From Cupriavidus sp. WKF15 (GTDB lineage: Bacteria; Pseudomonadota; Gammaproteobacteria; Burkholderiales; Burkholderiaceae), in NCBI RefSeq assembly GCF_029278605.1, contig NZ_CP119572.1, forward strand, positions 2,728,001-2,792,000: a stretch of DNA of 64,000 bases. The letters are read 5' to 3'. How positions within the stretch are numbered: the first letter of the stretch is position 1; each line of letters begins with the position of its first letter. Below, in pieces: positions 9,866-18,596 of this stretch. A program made the position numbers and the translations under genes. The notes beneath the pieces are model-generated. The model ran no database searches, was not told where the DNA came from, and saw nothing but the letters and a program-made list of their open reading frames with translations.

Positions 9866-11089
9866 ATGGGCACCCGGCGCGGCCAGCCTTATCTGCCTTT
9901 CGACACGGCAATCCCGTTCCCGTTTGCCCGGAATCCTTTGTCAGCCACATCCGCCCACCGTCCGCGCATTGCCTACCTGATCACCAATTCGGAGATCGGC
10001 GGGGCGCAGGCGCATGTGGCAGACCTGATGCAAGCTATGCGCCAGAACGCCGATGTCACCCTGCTGGCAGGCGGCGACGGGCACCTGTTCGCGAGCGCGC
10101 AAGCGGCCGGCATTCCGGCAATACGCTTGCGCATGCTGGACAACGCCCTCTCTCCGGTGCGAGCGGTTCAGGCCCTCAGGGAGCTGAATACCGCACTGCG
10201 CGAGGTTGCACCCGACATCATCCATGCCCACAGCGCCAAAGCAGGTGCACTCGGGCGCGTGGCCGGCAAGGTACTGGGGATTCCTGTGATCTACACCGTA
10301 CACGGCTTCGCCTTCAAGCCGGCCGCGCCTTGGCGCCAGCGCCTGGCGGCGCGCGTGACGGAATGGCTGCTCGCGCCCTTGACCACCCGACTGATCTGCG
10401 TGGCGGATGGAGAACGTGAATTGGCTCGCAGCCTGCCGATCGCCGGTTCGCGCGTCAGCGTCATCCGCAATGGGCTGGCAGACGTGGCGGAGCGCGCCCA
10501 TCCGGGCGCGCCGCTGCGCCGGATCGCCATGGTTGCGCGCTTTGCGCACCCCAAGCGGCCTGACGTCCTGCTGGAAGCGTTCGGGCAGACGGGGCTTGCC
10601 CAGTGTGAACTGGTCATCGCCGGCGAAGGGCCGCAGCTGCCCGCCATCCGGGCGCGGGCGCAAGCCATGACACCTGCGCAGGTGGCCTTGCCGGGCAGTA
10701 TCCATGACGTCCCGGGCCTGCTGGCCTCCTCGCAGATCTTTGTGCTGGTTTCAGACCATGAGGCATTGCCACTATCGGTGCTGGAGGCCATGCGGGCAGG
10801 CCTGCCAGTCATTGCCAGCGATTTGCCCGGCATCCGCGAGCAGCTCGACGACGGCCGCTGTGGCATCCTGCTGGAAGACAAGCAGCCGCAAACCCTGGCG
10901 CGCGCGCTGCAAGCCCTGGCCGCCGACGCGCCACGGCGCGAGGCGCTTGGCCGCCTGGCGCGTCAGCGCTGGGAGCAGCAATTTGGCCTGGCGCGCATGA
11001 TCCAGGCCACCTGGGCCGTCTATCAGGACACGCTCGCCAGCGCGCCGCGCTACCGGGCGTCCGCACGACAACGCCATGCACAAAACTGA
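9866..11089 (+). CDS. GT4-family glycosyltransferase
   Basis: Cytosolic GT-B glycosyltransferase of 407 residues. N-terminal ITNSEIGGAQAHVADLM is the usual acceptor-side glycine loop, HAHSAKAGALGRVAGK follows, and the C-terminal donor site contains VLVSDHEALPLSVLEAM (the E-x7-E region of GT4). Start placed at ATG 9866, downstream of the TATAAT box; the open frame continues further left but there the sequence does not look like protein. The next gene overlaps by 14 bases. It begins an operon with a phosphoglycosyltransferase, two further GT4 enzymes and a flippase. Sugar specificity is unknown. Confidence 0.87.
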   Translation: MGTRRGQPYLPFDTAIPFPFARNPLSATSAHRPRIAYLITNSEIGGAQAHVADLMQAMRQNADVTLLAGGDGHLFASAQAAGIPAIRLRMLDNALSPVRAVQALRELNTALREVAPDIIHAHSAKAGALGRVAGKVLGIPVIYTVHGFAFKPAAPWRQRLAARVTEWLLAPLTTRLICVADGERELARSLPIAGSRVSVIRNGLADVAERAHPGAPLRRIAMVARFAHPKRPDVLLEAFGQTGLAQCELVIAGEGPQLPAIRARAQAMTPAQVALPGSIHDVPGLLASSQIFVLVSDHEALPLSVLEAMRAGLPVIASDLPGIREQLDDGRCGILLEDKQPQTLARALQALAADAPRREALGRLARQRWEQQFGLARMIQATWAVYQDTLASAPRYRASARQRHAQN

Positions 11090-12389
11090 CAGCCTGCGCC
11101 GGCCAGCAGCCGCCCGCGCTACAGGCTCCGAAACCATCCGCCGCGCCAGCCGCATGCTGGCCTGGGCCCTGCTCGGGCTGCTGCTGTTCGGCATGAACAT
11201 CGCCCTCGCCGAACTGGCACAGCGCGCCGGCTTCGTGACCTACGTCTTCAATCGCACGCTGCTCTGGTCGATCGCCCCGTACCTGGCGGCTTTCATCCTG
11301 CTGCACCGCTCCCTGCATCTGCCCGCCATGGAAGGCAATAGCCTGGCAGGCCTGGCCGCCACCCTGCCCTTCGCGGCCTTGCTGTTCGTATTTGCCGGCT
11401 TCCATATCGAGTACTCGCGCGGCGCGTTCTTGCTGGCGTACTTCACCACCCTCGCCTGGCTCTGGTTTGGCTACCGGCATTTCGTGCGTAACTATGTGCC
11501 GGTCTTTGGCTATACGGACGCAGCCGCGCTGGCACAGCTCGAAGCCGTGCTGGCCATGCCCGGCGCCGCTCCCGCCGGCCGCACCCGCTTCCAACCCATC
11601 AGCTCGCTCGCCGAAGCGGTGAATTGCGACGGCCTGATGCTCGATCGCAACGCCGCCGCCGACCCCGAACGCACGCGCGCACTGGCACAGTTCAAGCTCA
11701 GCCATGTCCGCATTTATTCGGTCGAGCGCGTCGGCGAGATGCTGAGCGGCCGGGTCGGACTGGCGCATATCGATGAGAATTTCCTGGACGATTACGCGGC
11801 GCACTACTTCTACGGCTATCTGAAACGCGTCATCGATATCGGCACGGTGCTGTGCCTGGCGCCGCTAGCGCTGCCGCTCGCACTGGCCGTGGCAGTGGCC
11901 ATCCGCCTGGAATCGCCGGGACCGGCCCTCTTCCGCCAGGTACGAGCAGGGCTGCTGGGCAAACCCTTTACCATGTTCAAGTTCCGCAGCATGGCTGTGG
12001 ATAACTCGGGCAGCGCGCAGTTCGCGGCACGTAAGGATCCCCGCGTGACGCGCGTCGGGCGGTTCATCCGCAAGTACCGGCTGGATGAAATCCCGCAGCT
12101 ATGGAACGTGCTGACAGGCGACATGAGCCTGATCGGTCCGCGCCCGGAACAGATTCCGATGGTGGAGGATTTCGAGCGCACCATCGCCTACTACCCCTAT
12201 CGCCACCTGGTGCGGCCTGGCCTGTCTGGCTGGGCACAGGTGCAGCAGGGATATGTGGGCACGCGCGAAGAGACCGTGACCAAGCTCAGCTACGACCTGT
12301 ACTACGTCAAGCATTGCTCGTTCGCACTGGACCTGCTGATTGCCGTGAAGACGATGCAGACGATCCTGACCGGGTACGGTGCGCGGTGA
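11076..12389 (+). CDS. Undecaprenyl-phosphate sugar phosphotransferase (WbaP/WcaJ type)
   Basis: Polytopic inner-membrane initiating enzyme of 437 residues, transferring a sugar-1-phosphate from a nucleotide sugar to undecaprenyl phosphate. Four or so N-terminal membrane helices lead to a degenerate nucleotide-binding-like region, then the C-terminal catalytic bacterial sugar transferase domain. Its motifs are KRVIDIG, MFKFRSM, RLDEIPQLWNVLTGDMSLIGPRPE (read in two parts) and RPGLSGWAQV. This part is the conserved phosphoglycosyltransferase core. It sits second in an operon with GT4 enzymes and a flippase, so it probably starts the repeat unit built by them. The sugar (Glc, Gal or an acetamido sugar) cannot be assigned. 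Confidence 0.9.
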   Translation: MHKTDSLRRPAAARATGSETIRRASRMLAWALLGLLLFGMNIALAELAQRAGFVTYVFNRTLLWSIAPYLAAFILLHRSLHLPAMEGNSLAGLAATLPFAALLFVFAGFHIEYSRGAFLLAYFTTLAWLWFGYRHFVRNYVPVFGYTDAAALAQLEAVLAMPGAAPAGRTRFQPISSLAEAVNCDGLMLDRNAAADPERTRALAQFKLSHVRIYSVERVGEMLSGRVGLAHIDENFLDDYAAHYFYGYLKRVIDIGTVLCLAPLALPLALAVAVAIRLESPGPALFRQVRAGLLGKPFTMFKFRSMAVDNSGSAQFAARKDPRVTRVGRFIRKYRLDEIPQLWNVLTGDMSLIGPRPEQIPMVEDFERTIAYYPYRHLVRPGLSGWAQVQQGYVGTREETVTKLSYDLYYVKHCSFALDLLIAVKTMQTILTGYGAR

Positions 12390-12409
12390 CGCAGCAGGAA
12401 TCGAAAAGC

Positions 12410-13570
12410 ATGCCCGCGCAGCGGACCATGCGGATCCTGTTGCTATGCACTGGCCTCAAGATGGGCGGTGCGGAACAGCAGATTGCCGGGCTCGCGCGGC
12501 AATTCCTGTGTGACGGGCATGCGGTCGCCGTTGTCAGCCTGACGGCGGAACAAGAGGTATCGCTGCCTGATGGCGCCACCGTGCTGAATCTTGGCATGCG
12601 CAAGACCTTGCCGTCCTTTGCCTTGGCATTGTGGCGACTGAATCGGTTTGTGCGAAAGTGGGAGCCTCACATCATTCACGCCCATATGGTGCACGCCAAT
12701 CTCGCTGCCCGGACGCTTGCCGCCCTGACTAACGCGCCGCCGGTGCTGTGTTCCGCGCACAGCGCTCGCGAAGGCGGACGGGCGCGCATGCTGGCCTATC
12801 GCCTGACCGACCGATGGGCGGCGCTGACCACGCATGTCAGCGAGGCCGGACGGCAGGCCATGATTGCGGCTGGTGCGATGACGCCGGAACGTATCCGCGT
12901 CATGCCTAACGGCATTGACACCTCGCTCTTCCGGCCGGATACCGGGCGGCGGCAAGCCGCTCGCACTGCGCTCGGGGTAGATGCGAATACACAAGTCGCC
13001 ATCACCGTTGGACGGCTAGTGCCGGAGAAAGCCCAGCATGTACTGATCGAAGCGTTCGCGCGGCTGCTGCGCCAAGCGCAGACCGCTACGTCAGCGGCGA
13101 ACCTGCGCTTGTTCATCGCGGGCGAAGGCCCAATGCGAGGCGAACTGGAAGCCATCATCCACCGGCACAAGCTGGAGAATTTCGTCACGCTCCTCGGCAT
13201 GCGGCATGACGTACCGGAACTGCTGAACGCGGCTGACGTGTTCGCGTTGTCGTCGGATATCGAAGGCATGCCGCTGGTCATTGGCGAAGCGCTGGCCAGT
13301 GGCTGTGCCGTGGTCGCGACCGATGCAGCGGGCGTGGCAGAACTGCTTGGCGACGCTGGGGAAATCGTGCCGCGCGGCAATATCGAGGCACTCGCTGGAG
13401 CGCTGGATCGGGCATTGTCTCGCGGCACGGGTACAACCCTGGAGCAGTCAGCGCGCCGTCAGCGCATTCTGGACAGGTTCAGCCTCGAGGCCGTTGCAAG
13501 GCAATGGGTGGACTGCTATGCCGGATTGGCTGGCGTTACCGGCAACCCGGCACCGGAGCCAGCCCGATGA
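12410..13570 (+). CDS. GT4-family glycosyltransferase
   Basis: GT-B glycosyltransferase of 386 residues. It shows LLCTGLKMGGAEQQIAGLA at the N-terminus, IIHAHMVHANLAAR, a VGRLVPEKAQHVLIEAF linker typical of GT4, and the donor-site region DIEGMPLVIGEALASG. ATG 12410 has an AGGA nine bases upstream. A GTG at 12386 that overlaps the previous stop is an alternative but lacks a good ribosome site. The 3' end overlaps the flippase start as ATGA. It probably extends the glycan begun by the upstream phosphotransferase. Confidence 0.88.
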   Translation: MPAQRTMRILLLCTGLKMGGAEQQIAGLARQFLCDGHAVAVVSLTAEQEVSLPDGATVLNLGMRKTLPSFALALWRLNRFVRKWEPHIIHAHMVHANLAARTLAALTNAPPVLCSAHSAREGGRARMLAYRLTDRWAALTTHVSEAGRQAMIAAGAMTPERIRVMPNGIDTSLFRPDTGRRQAARTALGVDANTQVAITVGRLVPEKAQHVLIEAFARLLRQAQTATSAANLRLFIAGEGPMRGELEAIIHRHKLENFVTLLGMRHDVPELLNAADVFALSSDIEGMPLVIGEALASGCAVVATDAAGVAELLGDAGEIVPRGNIEALAGALDRALSRGTGTTLEQSARRQRILDRFSLEAVARQWVDCYAGLAGVTGNPAPEPAR

Positions 13571-14826
13571 GGCGACAGGTAGCGAGCAATCTTGCCTGGA
13601 TGCTGATGGAGCGCGGCCTCCAGGTCGCGGGCGGCATCGGCATCGTCGCCATGCTGGCGCGGGGGTTGGGGCCGGAGGGATTTGCGCATGTTCAGTATGC
13701 GCAGGCGGTGGTGTATATCGCGGCGTCGGTGGCGCTGATCTGCGGCGGCGAGGTGGTGATTCCGCGGCTGGTGGCGAACACGGATCCGGTGGCGCAGCAT
13801 CGGTTGGTGGTGCATGCGTTTGGGCTGAGGTTTGGAGCGGGGGTGTTGGCGTATTTGGTGATTTGCGCCTTCATGCTCGTGACCGGTCAGGGACCGGAAA
13901 CATGGTGGCCAGCCCTGATCCTGGGGACTGCAGTCCTGCTGCGCGAGCCCTCCGGCATCGTGACTGCGTGGATGCAGGCGCATACGCGCACGCGACCCAA
14001 CGCTGTTATCAATGTCTCATCCTTGCTGGTCAAGGCAGCTTGTGTCGGATTGCTGTTCTGGTTCGGAAGCCAGAACGTGACTGCCTACGCAACGGCGATC
14101 GCGGTGGAGCCGGTCCTGGCGGCAATCCTGCTGGCGCATTTCTATCTGTCCCGGGCTCCCCGGGCACGCGTCGCCGCCGATCCCGGGCTGGCGCGAGAGT
14201 TATTCAGCAACGGCACACTGTTCTGGGTAAGCTTCATGCTAATGCTGGGTTCGCGCCGCGTGGACCAGCTATTGCTCAAGCCTCTCGTACCCTTGTCAGA
14301 GTTCGGCGCCTATGCGGCCACCATGCAGATACTGGACAATTTCGTTACGGTGGCCAGCATCCTTGCCGCTGGCATCGCCCCCATCTATGTATATGCGCAG
14401 TCGACGCTGGCCCAGGCTCGCAGAAATATCCTGCGCATCGCGGTTGGCATGGTTGTGATCGGCACCACAGGTGGGATGATCATCGCCACGTCGGCGCACT
14501 GGATCATCCGTCTGCTCTACGGCTCGGCGTTCGCCTCCGCAGCCGAACTGCTCCAGCTTGCGGCAATGGCATCCTCATTGGTGTTTGCGGACGTTGCGCT
14601 CACCCTGCTGCCTGTCTATATGCGACGGCCTCAACTGGTAGCGCTGAAATGGGGCATCGTGTTTGCCACCACCGTCGTTGTCGATAGCATTGCGATTCCG
14701 CACCTCGGAGCGCGCGGTGCCATTCTTGGTTACGCGGTGGCAAATCTGCTTGCCATTGCGTTCGGCATTGCAGTCTGCCTTCGTCCACTGCCAGGTACAC
14801 CGGCGGCACATGGGGCAAAAGCATGA
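13567..14826 (+). CDS. Wzx-like polysaccharide flippase
   Basis: Hydrophobic protein of 419 residues with about 12 predicted membrane helices, of the MOP (MATE/PST) superfamily. It would move the lipid-linked repeat unit across the inner membrane. The N-terminus RRQVASNLAWMLMERGLQV and the pattern GLGPEGFAHVQYAQ are typical of PST exporters. ATG overlaps the previous gene's TGA, and its own stop overlaps the next ATG, so the three genes are translationally coupled. No obvious Wzy polymerase is visible in this operon. Confidence 0.85.
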   Translation: MRRQVASNLAWMLMERGLQVAGGIGIVAMLARGLGPEGFAHVQYAQAVVYIAASVALICGGEVVIPRLVANTDPVAQHRLVVHAFGLRFGAGVLAYLVICAFMLVTGQGPETWWPALILGTAVLLREPSGIVTAWMQAHTRTRPNAVINVSSLLVKAACVGLLFWFGSQNVTAYATAIAVEPVLAAILLAHFYLSRAPRARVAADPGLARELFSNGTLFWVSFMLMLGSRRVDQLLLKPLVPLSEFGAYAATMQILDNFVTVASILAAGIAPIYVYAQSTLAQARRNILRIAVGMVVIGTTGGMIIATSAHWIIRLLYGSAFASAAELLQLAAMASSLVFADVALTLLPVYMRRPQLVALKWGIVFATTVVVDSIAIPHLGARGAILGYAVANLLAIAFGIAVCLRPLPGTPAAHGAKA

Positions 14827-15947
14827 GTCAGAATCGCCATGTTTGTTTCCTGACGGGAACTCTGAATGCGATGGCCGGGGCCGAGCGGATGACGGCGGTC
14901 ATCGCCAATGCGCTGGCAGATTGCGGTTACACCGTCAGCGTTCTGAGCCTCTGGGATAAGGAAAGCTGCTTTCCCTTGCATCCTGCCGTTCGGCATGAGG
15001 CGTTGTATGCGCGGCGGCCGTCGTTCAAGCGGGTCTATCTGGAAACGGTGGCGGGCATCCGCAGGTTTTGTCGTGAGCATGGGGTCGATGTACTGGTGCA
15101 GGTTGACACCATGCTGGCGCTTTACACACTGCCAGCCACGGTGGGGCTGGGTGTCGAGCATATTGCCTGGGAGCATTGTCACTTTGACGAGGATCTTGGG
15201 AAACCAGCTCGGAGGCTGGCTCGGCGACTTGCCGCGCGTTATTGCAGACATGTGGTGGTGCTGACGGAGCGGGACAGGCTGCGGTGGGAGGAAGCGCTGC
15301 GGCCACGTAGTCATGTGGTTGTCATTCCGAATCCGCTGCCTTTTCCGTTTCCGGAAGAACCTGCGCCCCGGACAAGCAAGACCGTGTTGGCAATGGGGAG
15401 GCTGGTTCATGCCAAAGGCTTTGATGTACTGATTCGGGCATGGAAGCGCGTCGCCGCTGAAGCGCCGGATTGGAACCTCATCATTCATGGAGAGGGAGAG
15501 GAGCGACCGGCGCTGGCTGCACTCGTCGAGGAGCTTGGGCTGCAGGAAAGTGTCAGTTTGCCGGGGATTTGCCTCGATGCCCGCGAGGCCTACGAACAGA
15601 TGTCAGTTTTTTGCATGAGTTCTCGTTACGAGGGTTTCGGGCTGGTGCTGATTGAGGCAATGGCGTTCGGCCTCCCAATTGTGTCCACTGCTTGTGAGAC
15701 AGGGCCGAGGGAGTTGCTGGAGGCGGGAGAGAATGCAGTGGTCGTAACTGTGGACGATCGCGGGGCGCTGGCTGAAGGATTGTTGAGAGTGATTCGAGGG
15801 GGGGACAATATCCAGGGGATGGCGGCCACCGGAAGACGAACAGTCCGAAAATATGCCCTGCCCAATATTGTCAGAAACTGGGATGGGCTGTTGTCCTCTC
15901 GCGTATGGCCGAGGCAGGTTGACATAAATTCGCCTGACAGCTGCTAG
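14823..15947 (+). CDS. GT4-family glycosyltransferase, last gene of the operon
   Basis: GT-B glycosyltransferase of 374 residues resembling the galactosyl/N-acetylgalactosaminyl transferase branch of GT4 (CFLTGTLNAMAGAERM, then MGRLVHAKGFDVLIRAW and SSRYEGFGLVLIEAMAFGLP). The ATG overlaps the flippase stop. Its stop lies 66 bases before the IS256 target duplication, so the element does not interrupt it. Base use near the 3' end is slightly less GC-rich than upstream. Confidence 0.87.
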   Translation: MSQNRHVCFLTGTLNAMAGAERMTAVIANALADCGYTVSVLSLWDKESCFPLHPAVRHEALYARRPSFKRVYLETVAGIRRFCREHGVDVLVQVDTMLALYTLPATVGLGVEHIAWEHCHFDEDLGKPARRLARRLAARYCRHVVVLTERDRLRWEEALRPRSHVVVIPNPLPFPFPEEPAPRTSKTVLAMGRLVHAKGFDVLIRAWKRVAAEAPDWNLIIHGEGEERPALAALVEELGLQESVSLPGICLDAREAYEQMSVFCMSSRYEGFGLVLIEAMAFGLPIVSTACETGPRELLEAGENAVVVTVDDRGALAEGLLRVIRGGDNIQGMAATGRRTVRKYALPNIVRNWDGLLSSRVWPRQVDINSPDSC

Positions 15948-16013
15948 CGGACACTAAAGTCGGGCCTAAAGTCCTACTGATTACTATCTTCTCCTATGTC
16001 AGGAACAACAGGC

Positions 16014-16021
16014 AAACGCCC
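16014..16021. repeat. Target-site duplication, left copy
   Basis: AAACGCCC directly abuts the left inverted repeat of the insertion sequence and is repeated exactly at 17393-17400 beside the right end. Eight bases fits the duplication size of IS256-family elements. Removing the element and one copy rejoins an uninterrupted intergenic sequence between the glycosyltransferase (+) and methyltransferase (-) genes. Confidence 0.92.
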
Positions 16022-17392
16022 GGACCTATCCGGAAATTTGTGTACGAGGCATATCATGAGAGGTAATGACCATGGATATGCCGATGAAGAAGAAACGTAC
16101 GGTGGCGTCTCAGGCAGCGGCCCGCGGGCCGCTGCCTGCCTTGCCTGACGGCTTGCTTGATGAGTTGGTTAAAGGGCCGATGACGCCCGGCGAGGTCCAG
16201 GATCTGATGCTGGCGTTCAACAAGGCCATCATCGAGCGGGCGATGAGCGCCGAGATGAGCATGCATTTGGGCTACAAGCCAGGCGAGCCCAAGCCGGCCG
16301 AGCAGTCCAATGCGCGTAACGGTCTGAGCGGCAAGACCGTGATCACCGACCGCGGCCCGGTGCGGGTCGAACTGCCACGCGACCGCGATGGCAGTTTCGA
16401 TCCGGTTCTGATCCCGAAGCACGAACGGCGCTTTACCGGCTTCGATGAGCGCATTATCGCCATGTACGCGCGCGGCATGAGCGTGCGCGAGATCCAGGCG
16501 TTTCTGGCCGAGAGCTACGGCACCGAAGTCTCCCCGGACTTCATCAGCTCGGTCACCGACGAGGTCATGGCCGAGACCATCGCCTGGCAGAACCGTCCGC
16601 TTGAGGCCATGTACCCGGTCGTGTTCTTCGACGCGTTGCGGGTCAAGATCCGCAGTGACGGCATCGTCAGCAATAAGGCCGTGTATCTGGCATTGGGAAT
16701 CCAGGCAGATGGCCAGCGCGACGTGCTGGGCCTGTGGGTCGAGCAGACCGAAGGCGCCAAGTTCTGGCTCAAGGTCTTCAATGAACTCAAGAACCGAGGC
16801 TGCCAGGACATCCTGATCGCAGTGGTCGACGGCCTCAAGGGGTTGACGGAGGCCGTTGCCACGGCCTATCCCCGCACGACGGTGCAGACCTGCATTGTGC
16901 ATTTGATCCGCAACAGCCTGGAATACGCCAACTATAAGGACCGCAAGGTGCTGGCACAGGCGCTGCGTCCGATCTACAGCGCGGCCAGCGAACAAGAGGC
17001 CGGGCAGGCGCTGCAGGACTTCGCCGACGGCCCGTGGGGAGCCAAGTACCCGATGATCGTGCAGTCGTGGCGACGCGCCTGGGAGCACGTCATACCGTTC
17101 TTCGTGTTCCCGCCCGACATCCGGCGTGTGATCTACACCACGAATGCCATTGAGAGCTTGAACATGCAGTTGCGCAAGATCATCAAGACCCGGGGCCACT
17201 TCCCTTCGGATGAAGCTGCGATCAAGTTGCTGTGGCTGGCGCTGCGCAACGTGCTGACCAAGTCCGTTCGCACGACCTATGACTGGAAGTCCGCCATGAA
17301 TCAGTTTGCTATTCTGTATGGCGAGCGATTTACTGCCGCTCGAAGCTGACAGAATTCAAAACCGCCTCGCACACAAAAATACGGACAGGCCC
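16022..17392 (+). mobile_element. Intact IS256-family insertion sequence, 1371 bp
   Basis: The element is bounded by imperfect inverted repeats 16022-16050 and 17364-17392 (23 of 29 positions match when the right end is reverse-complemented) and flanked by an exact 8-bp direct repeat. It carries one full-length transposase gene reading rightward. Size, repeat length and duplication size all match the IS256 family. Intact ends and duplication point to a fairly recent insertion. It landed between two convergent genes, so it probably broke nothing. Confidence 0.94.
16066..17349 (+). CDS. IS256-family transposase
   Basis: Full-length DDE transposase of 427 residues that cuts and rejoins the element ends. 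The catalytic triad is visible as Asp189 in VVFFDALRVKI, Asp255 in IAVVDGLKGL and Glu363 in YTTNAIESLN, the last being the family signature. The N-terminal part (residues 1-100) is the DNA-binding region. The ATG at 16066 is close to GAGAGG; the in-frame ATG at 16072 has better spacing. There is no frameshift or premature stop, so the enzyme should be functional. Confidence 0.95.
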   Translation: MTMDMPMKKKRTVASQAAARGPLPALPDGLLDELVKGPMTPGEVQDLMLAFNKAIIERAMSAEMSMHLGYKPGEPKPAEQSNARNGLSGKTVITDRGPVRVELPRDRDGSFDPVLIPKHERRFTGFDERIIAMYARGMSVREIQAFLAESYGTEVSPDFISSVTDEVMAETIAWQNRPLEAMYPVVFFDALRVKIRSDGIVSNKAVYLALGIQADGQRDVLGLWVEQTEGAKFWLKVFNELKNRGCQDILIAVVDGLKGLTEAVATAYPRTTVQTCIVHLIRNSLEYANYKDRKVLAQALRPIYSAASEQEAGQALQDFADGPWGAKYPMIVQSWRRAWEHVIPFFVFPPDIRRVIYTTNAIESLNMQLRKIIKTRGHFPSDEAAIKLLWLALRNVLTKSVRTTYDWKSAMNQFAILYGERFTAARS

Positions 17393-17400
17393 AAACGCCC
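17393..17400. repeat. Target-site duplication, right copy
   Basis: Exact copy of AAACGCCC found at 16014-16021, directly after the right end of the insertion sequence. Confidence 0.92.
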
Positions 17401-17503
17401 AGGCCCTGGATGGAATATCGAACTAGCTTGCGCATGATCATCGCTCAGGCCGTAGGCGATCCGACGGCAGGCTTAAATAACGCCGCCCTCAAGTTGGACG
17501 CCG

Positions 17504-18295
17504 TTACTTCCTGATCCAGAACACGTCCTGGTGGCCATCCCAACCGCCGGGACGATGCTCAATAATCATCAGGCCGTTCGCACGGCAGACCTCATGCACC
17601 CAAGAGGTGGGAATCATTGCGATCCCGTAGCTGTCACCAATGTAGTCGACCGTCTTTGCCTCAAGGGAATGGTCCGACCGGTAGTTGACGAACGCAAACT
17701 CCCCAGAGTCGTACCGCGACAGCAGGTGTTGCCGGGCTTCTTCACCCACCTGATAGCAGTCGGCGATCCCGAGATGTTCGCGTGACTTTTCCCCGTGCGT
17801 CGTGACTACCGCCACACCGCCAATCTTAATTTTGTCGAAGAAATGCTTGATGACGGATCTTGCGTTGTTGCTCGACAGGTGGGTAACCAGTGAGCCAAGT
17901 ACGCCTACGTCGAAATGGCTGTCGGGGATGTTCCTGAATTCGTGTACAGGATCCGTTACATAGTGCCCGACGACCCCGAAGGACTCGACGCAAAAGTCCA
18001 CTGATGGCTTCATGATGTCAGCCGAGTGGATTCGCGAAGGCTGGAATCGCTTCGCAAGTTGACGCGTGACGCGCCCGTAGCCACAAGGAAGCTCTAGGAT
18101 AGATGCGTCCGTAGCGCTGGCCAGCTTAGCCGCATCGGAGGCAAACTCTGCCATTTGATGGCCAACCGAGTGATAGTGCTCGAATGAACCATGAAACATA
18201 TCATCGTTCGGATGGATAGACTCCCTCTGCATGTTGAGCCTTATATCGCACGCCTCACGTAGAGTGAGACGGCCGCTACGTCTATAGATTGTCAT
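17504..18295 (-). CDS. Class I SAM-dependent methyltransferase
   Basis: Protein of 263 residues with a SAM-binding motif ILELPCGYGRVTRQLA near residue 67, an acidic loop (HSADIMKP) and a motif II/post-I region FDVGVLGSLVTHLS. This is the methyltransferase fold of small-molecule or glycan methyltransferases. Start at 18295; an alternative ATG at 18232 has AAGG at good spacing. It stands alone on the minus strand, with a clearly lower GC content than the LPS core genes, between an insertion sequence and a gene-poor stretch. That fits an acquired accessory gene. It might methylate a sugar or the glycan end, but this is only suggested by the neighbourhood. Confidence 0.75.
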   Translation of the reverse strand: MTIYRRSGRLTLREACDIRLNMQRESIHPNDDMFHGSFEHYHSVGHQMAEFASDAAKLASATDASILELPCGYGRVTRQLAKRFQPSRIHSADIMKPSVDFCVESFGVVGHYVTDPVHEFRNIPDSHFDVGVLGSLVTHLSSNNARSVIKHFFDKIKIGGVAVVTTHGEKSREHLGIADCYQVGEEARQHLLSRYDSGEFAFVNYRSDHSLEAKTVDYIGDSYGIAMIPTSWVHEVCRANGLMIIEHRPGGWDGHQDVFWIRK

Positions 18296-18596
18296 TGCCT
18301 GTCAGCGGCCAACGGGCACCCAATCCACGAAAAGCTCGATGAAGTGATGCGTGGCTTCCTGATTGTGAAGGCAAACAGCACCTCACCCGCACAGCCGGAA
18401 AATTCCGGTTTGCGGGAAAGTATTTCAACAATCCCCCAACCCTCCCATTCAGAATCTGATTATGCCCTACCCTGGCTCTTGCCGCTACGGTACAGGTCAT
18501 GTGCAGGTGGCGCCCGAAGGTTGTGCACTGGGCTGTATGGATTTCGATTATGAACCCAATGTTGCAGCCGACCCTGCACAGAGCCCAACCTGCCTT
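18296..18596. other. Gene-poor spacer with a possible gene remnant
   Basis: About 300 bases between the methyltransferase start and the end of the WecA-like gene. On the minus strand a 26-codon frame ends at 18302, just before the methyltransferase ATG; it reads like a protein tail (EATHHFIELFVDWVPVGR) but is cut by a stop at 18383-18385. This may be the remnant of a lost gene. No promoter with two good boxes was found, and longer frames here do not look coding. Confidence 0.3.

Noticed and set aside
14823..16021. Truncation of the last glycosyltransferase by the insertion sequence
   Set aside because: The gene's stop at 15947 precedes the target duplication by 66 bases and its length is normal for GT4, so the element lies outside it.
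16054..17199. Minus-strand frame opposite the transposase
   Set aside because: The + strand frame holds the complete DDE triad and lies correctly between the inverted repeats.
15948..17514. Short frame starting at 15996 that would be rejoined if the insertion sequence were removed
   Set aside because: The rejoined frame has only about 20 codons and no recognisable motif; treated as intergenic.
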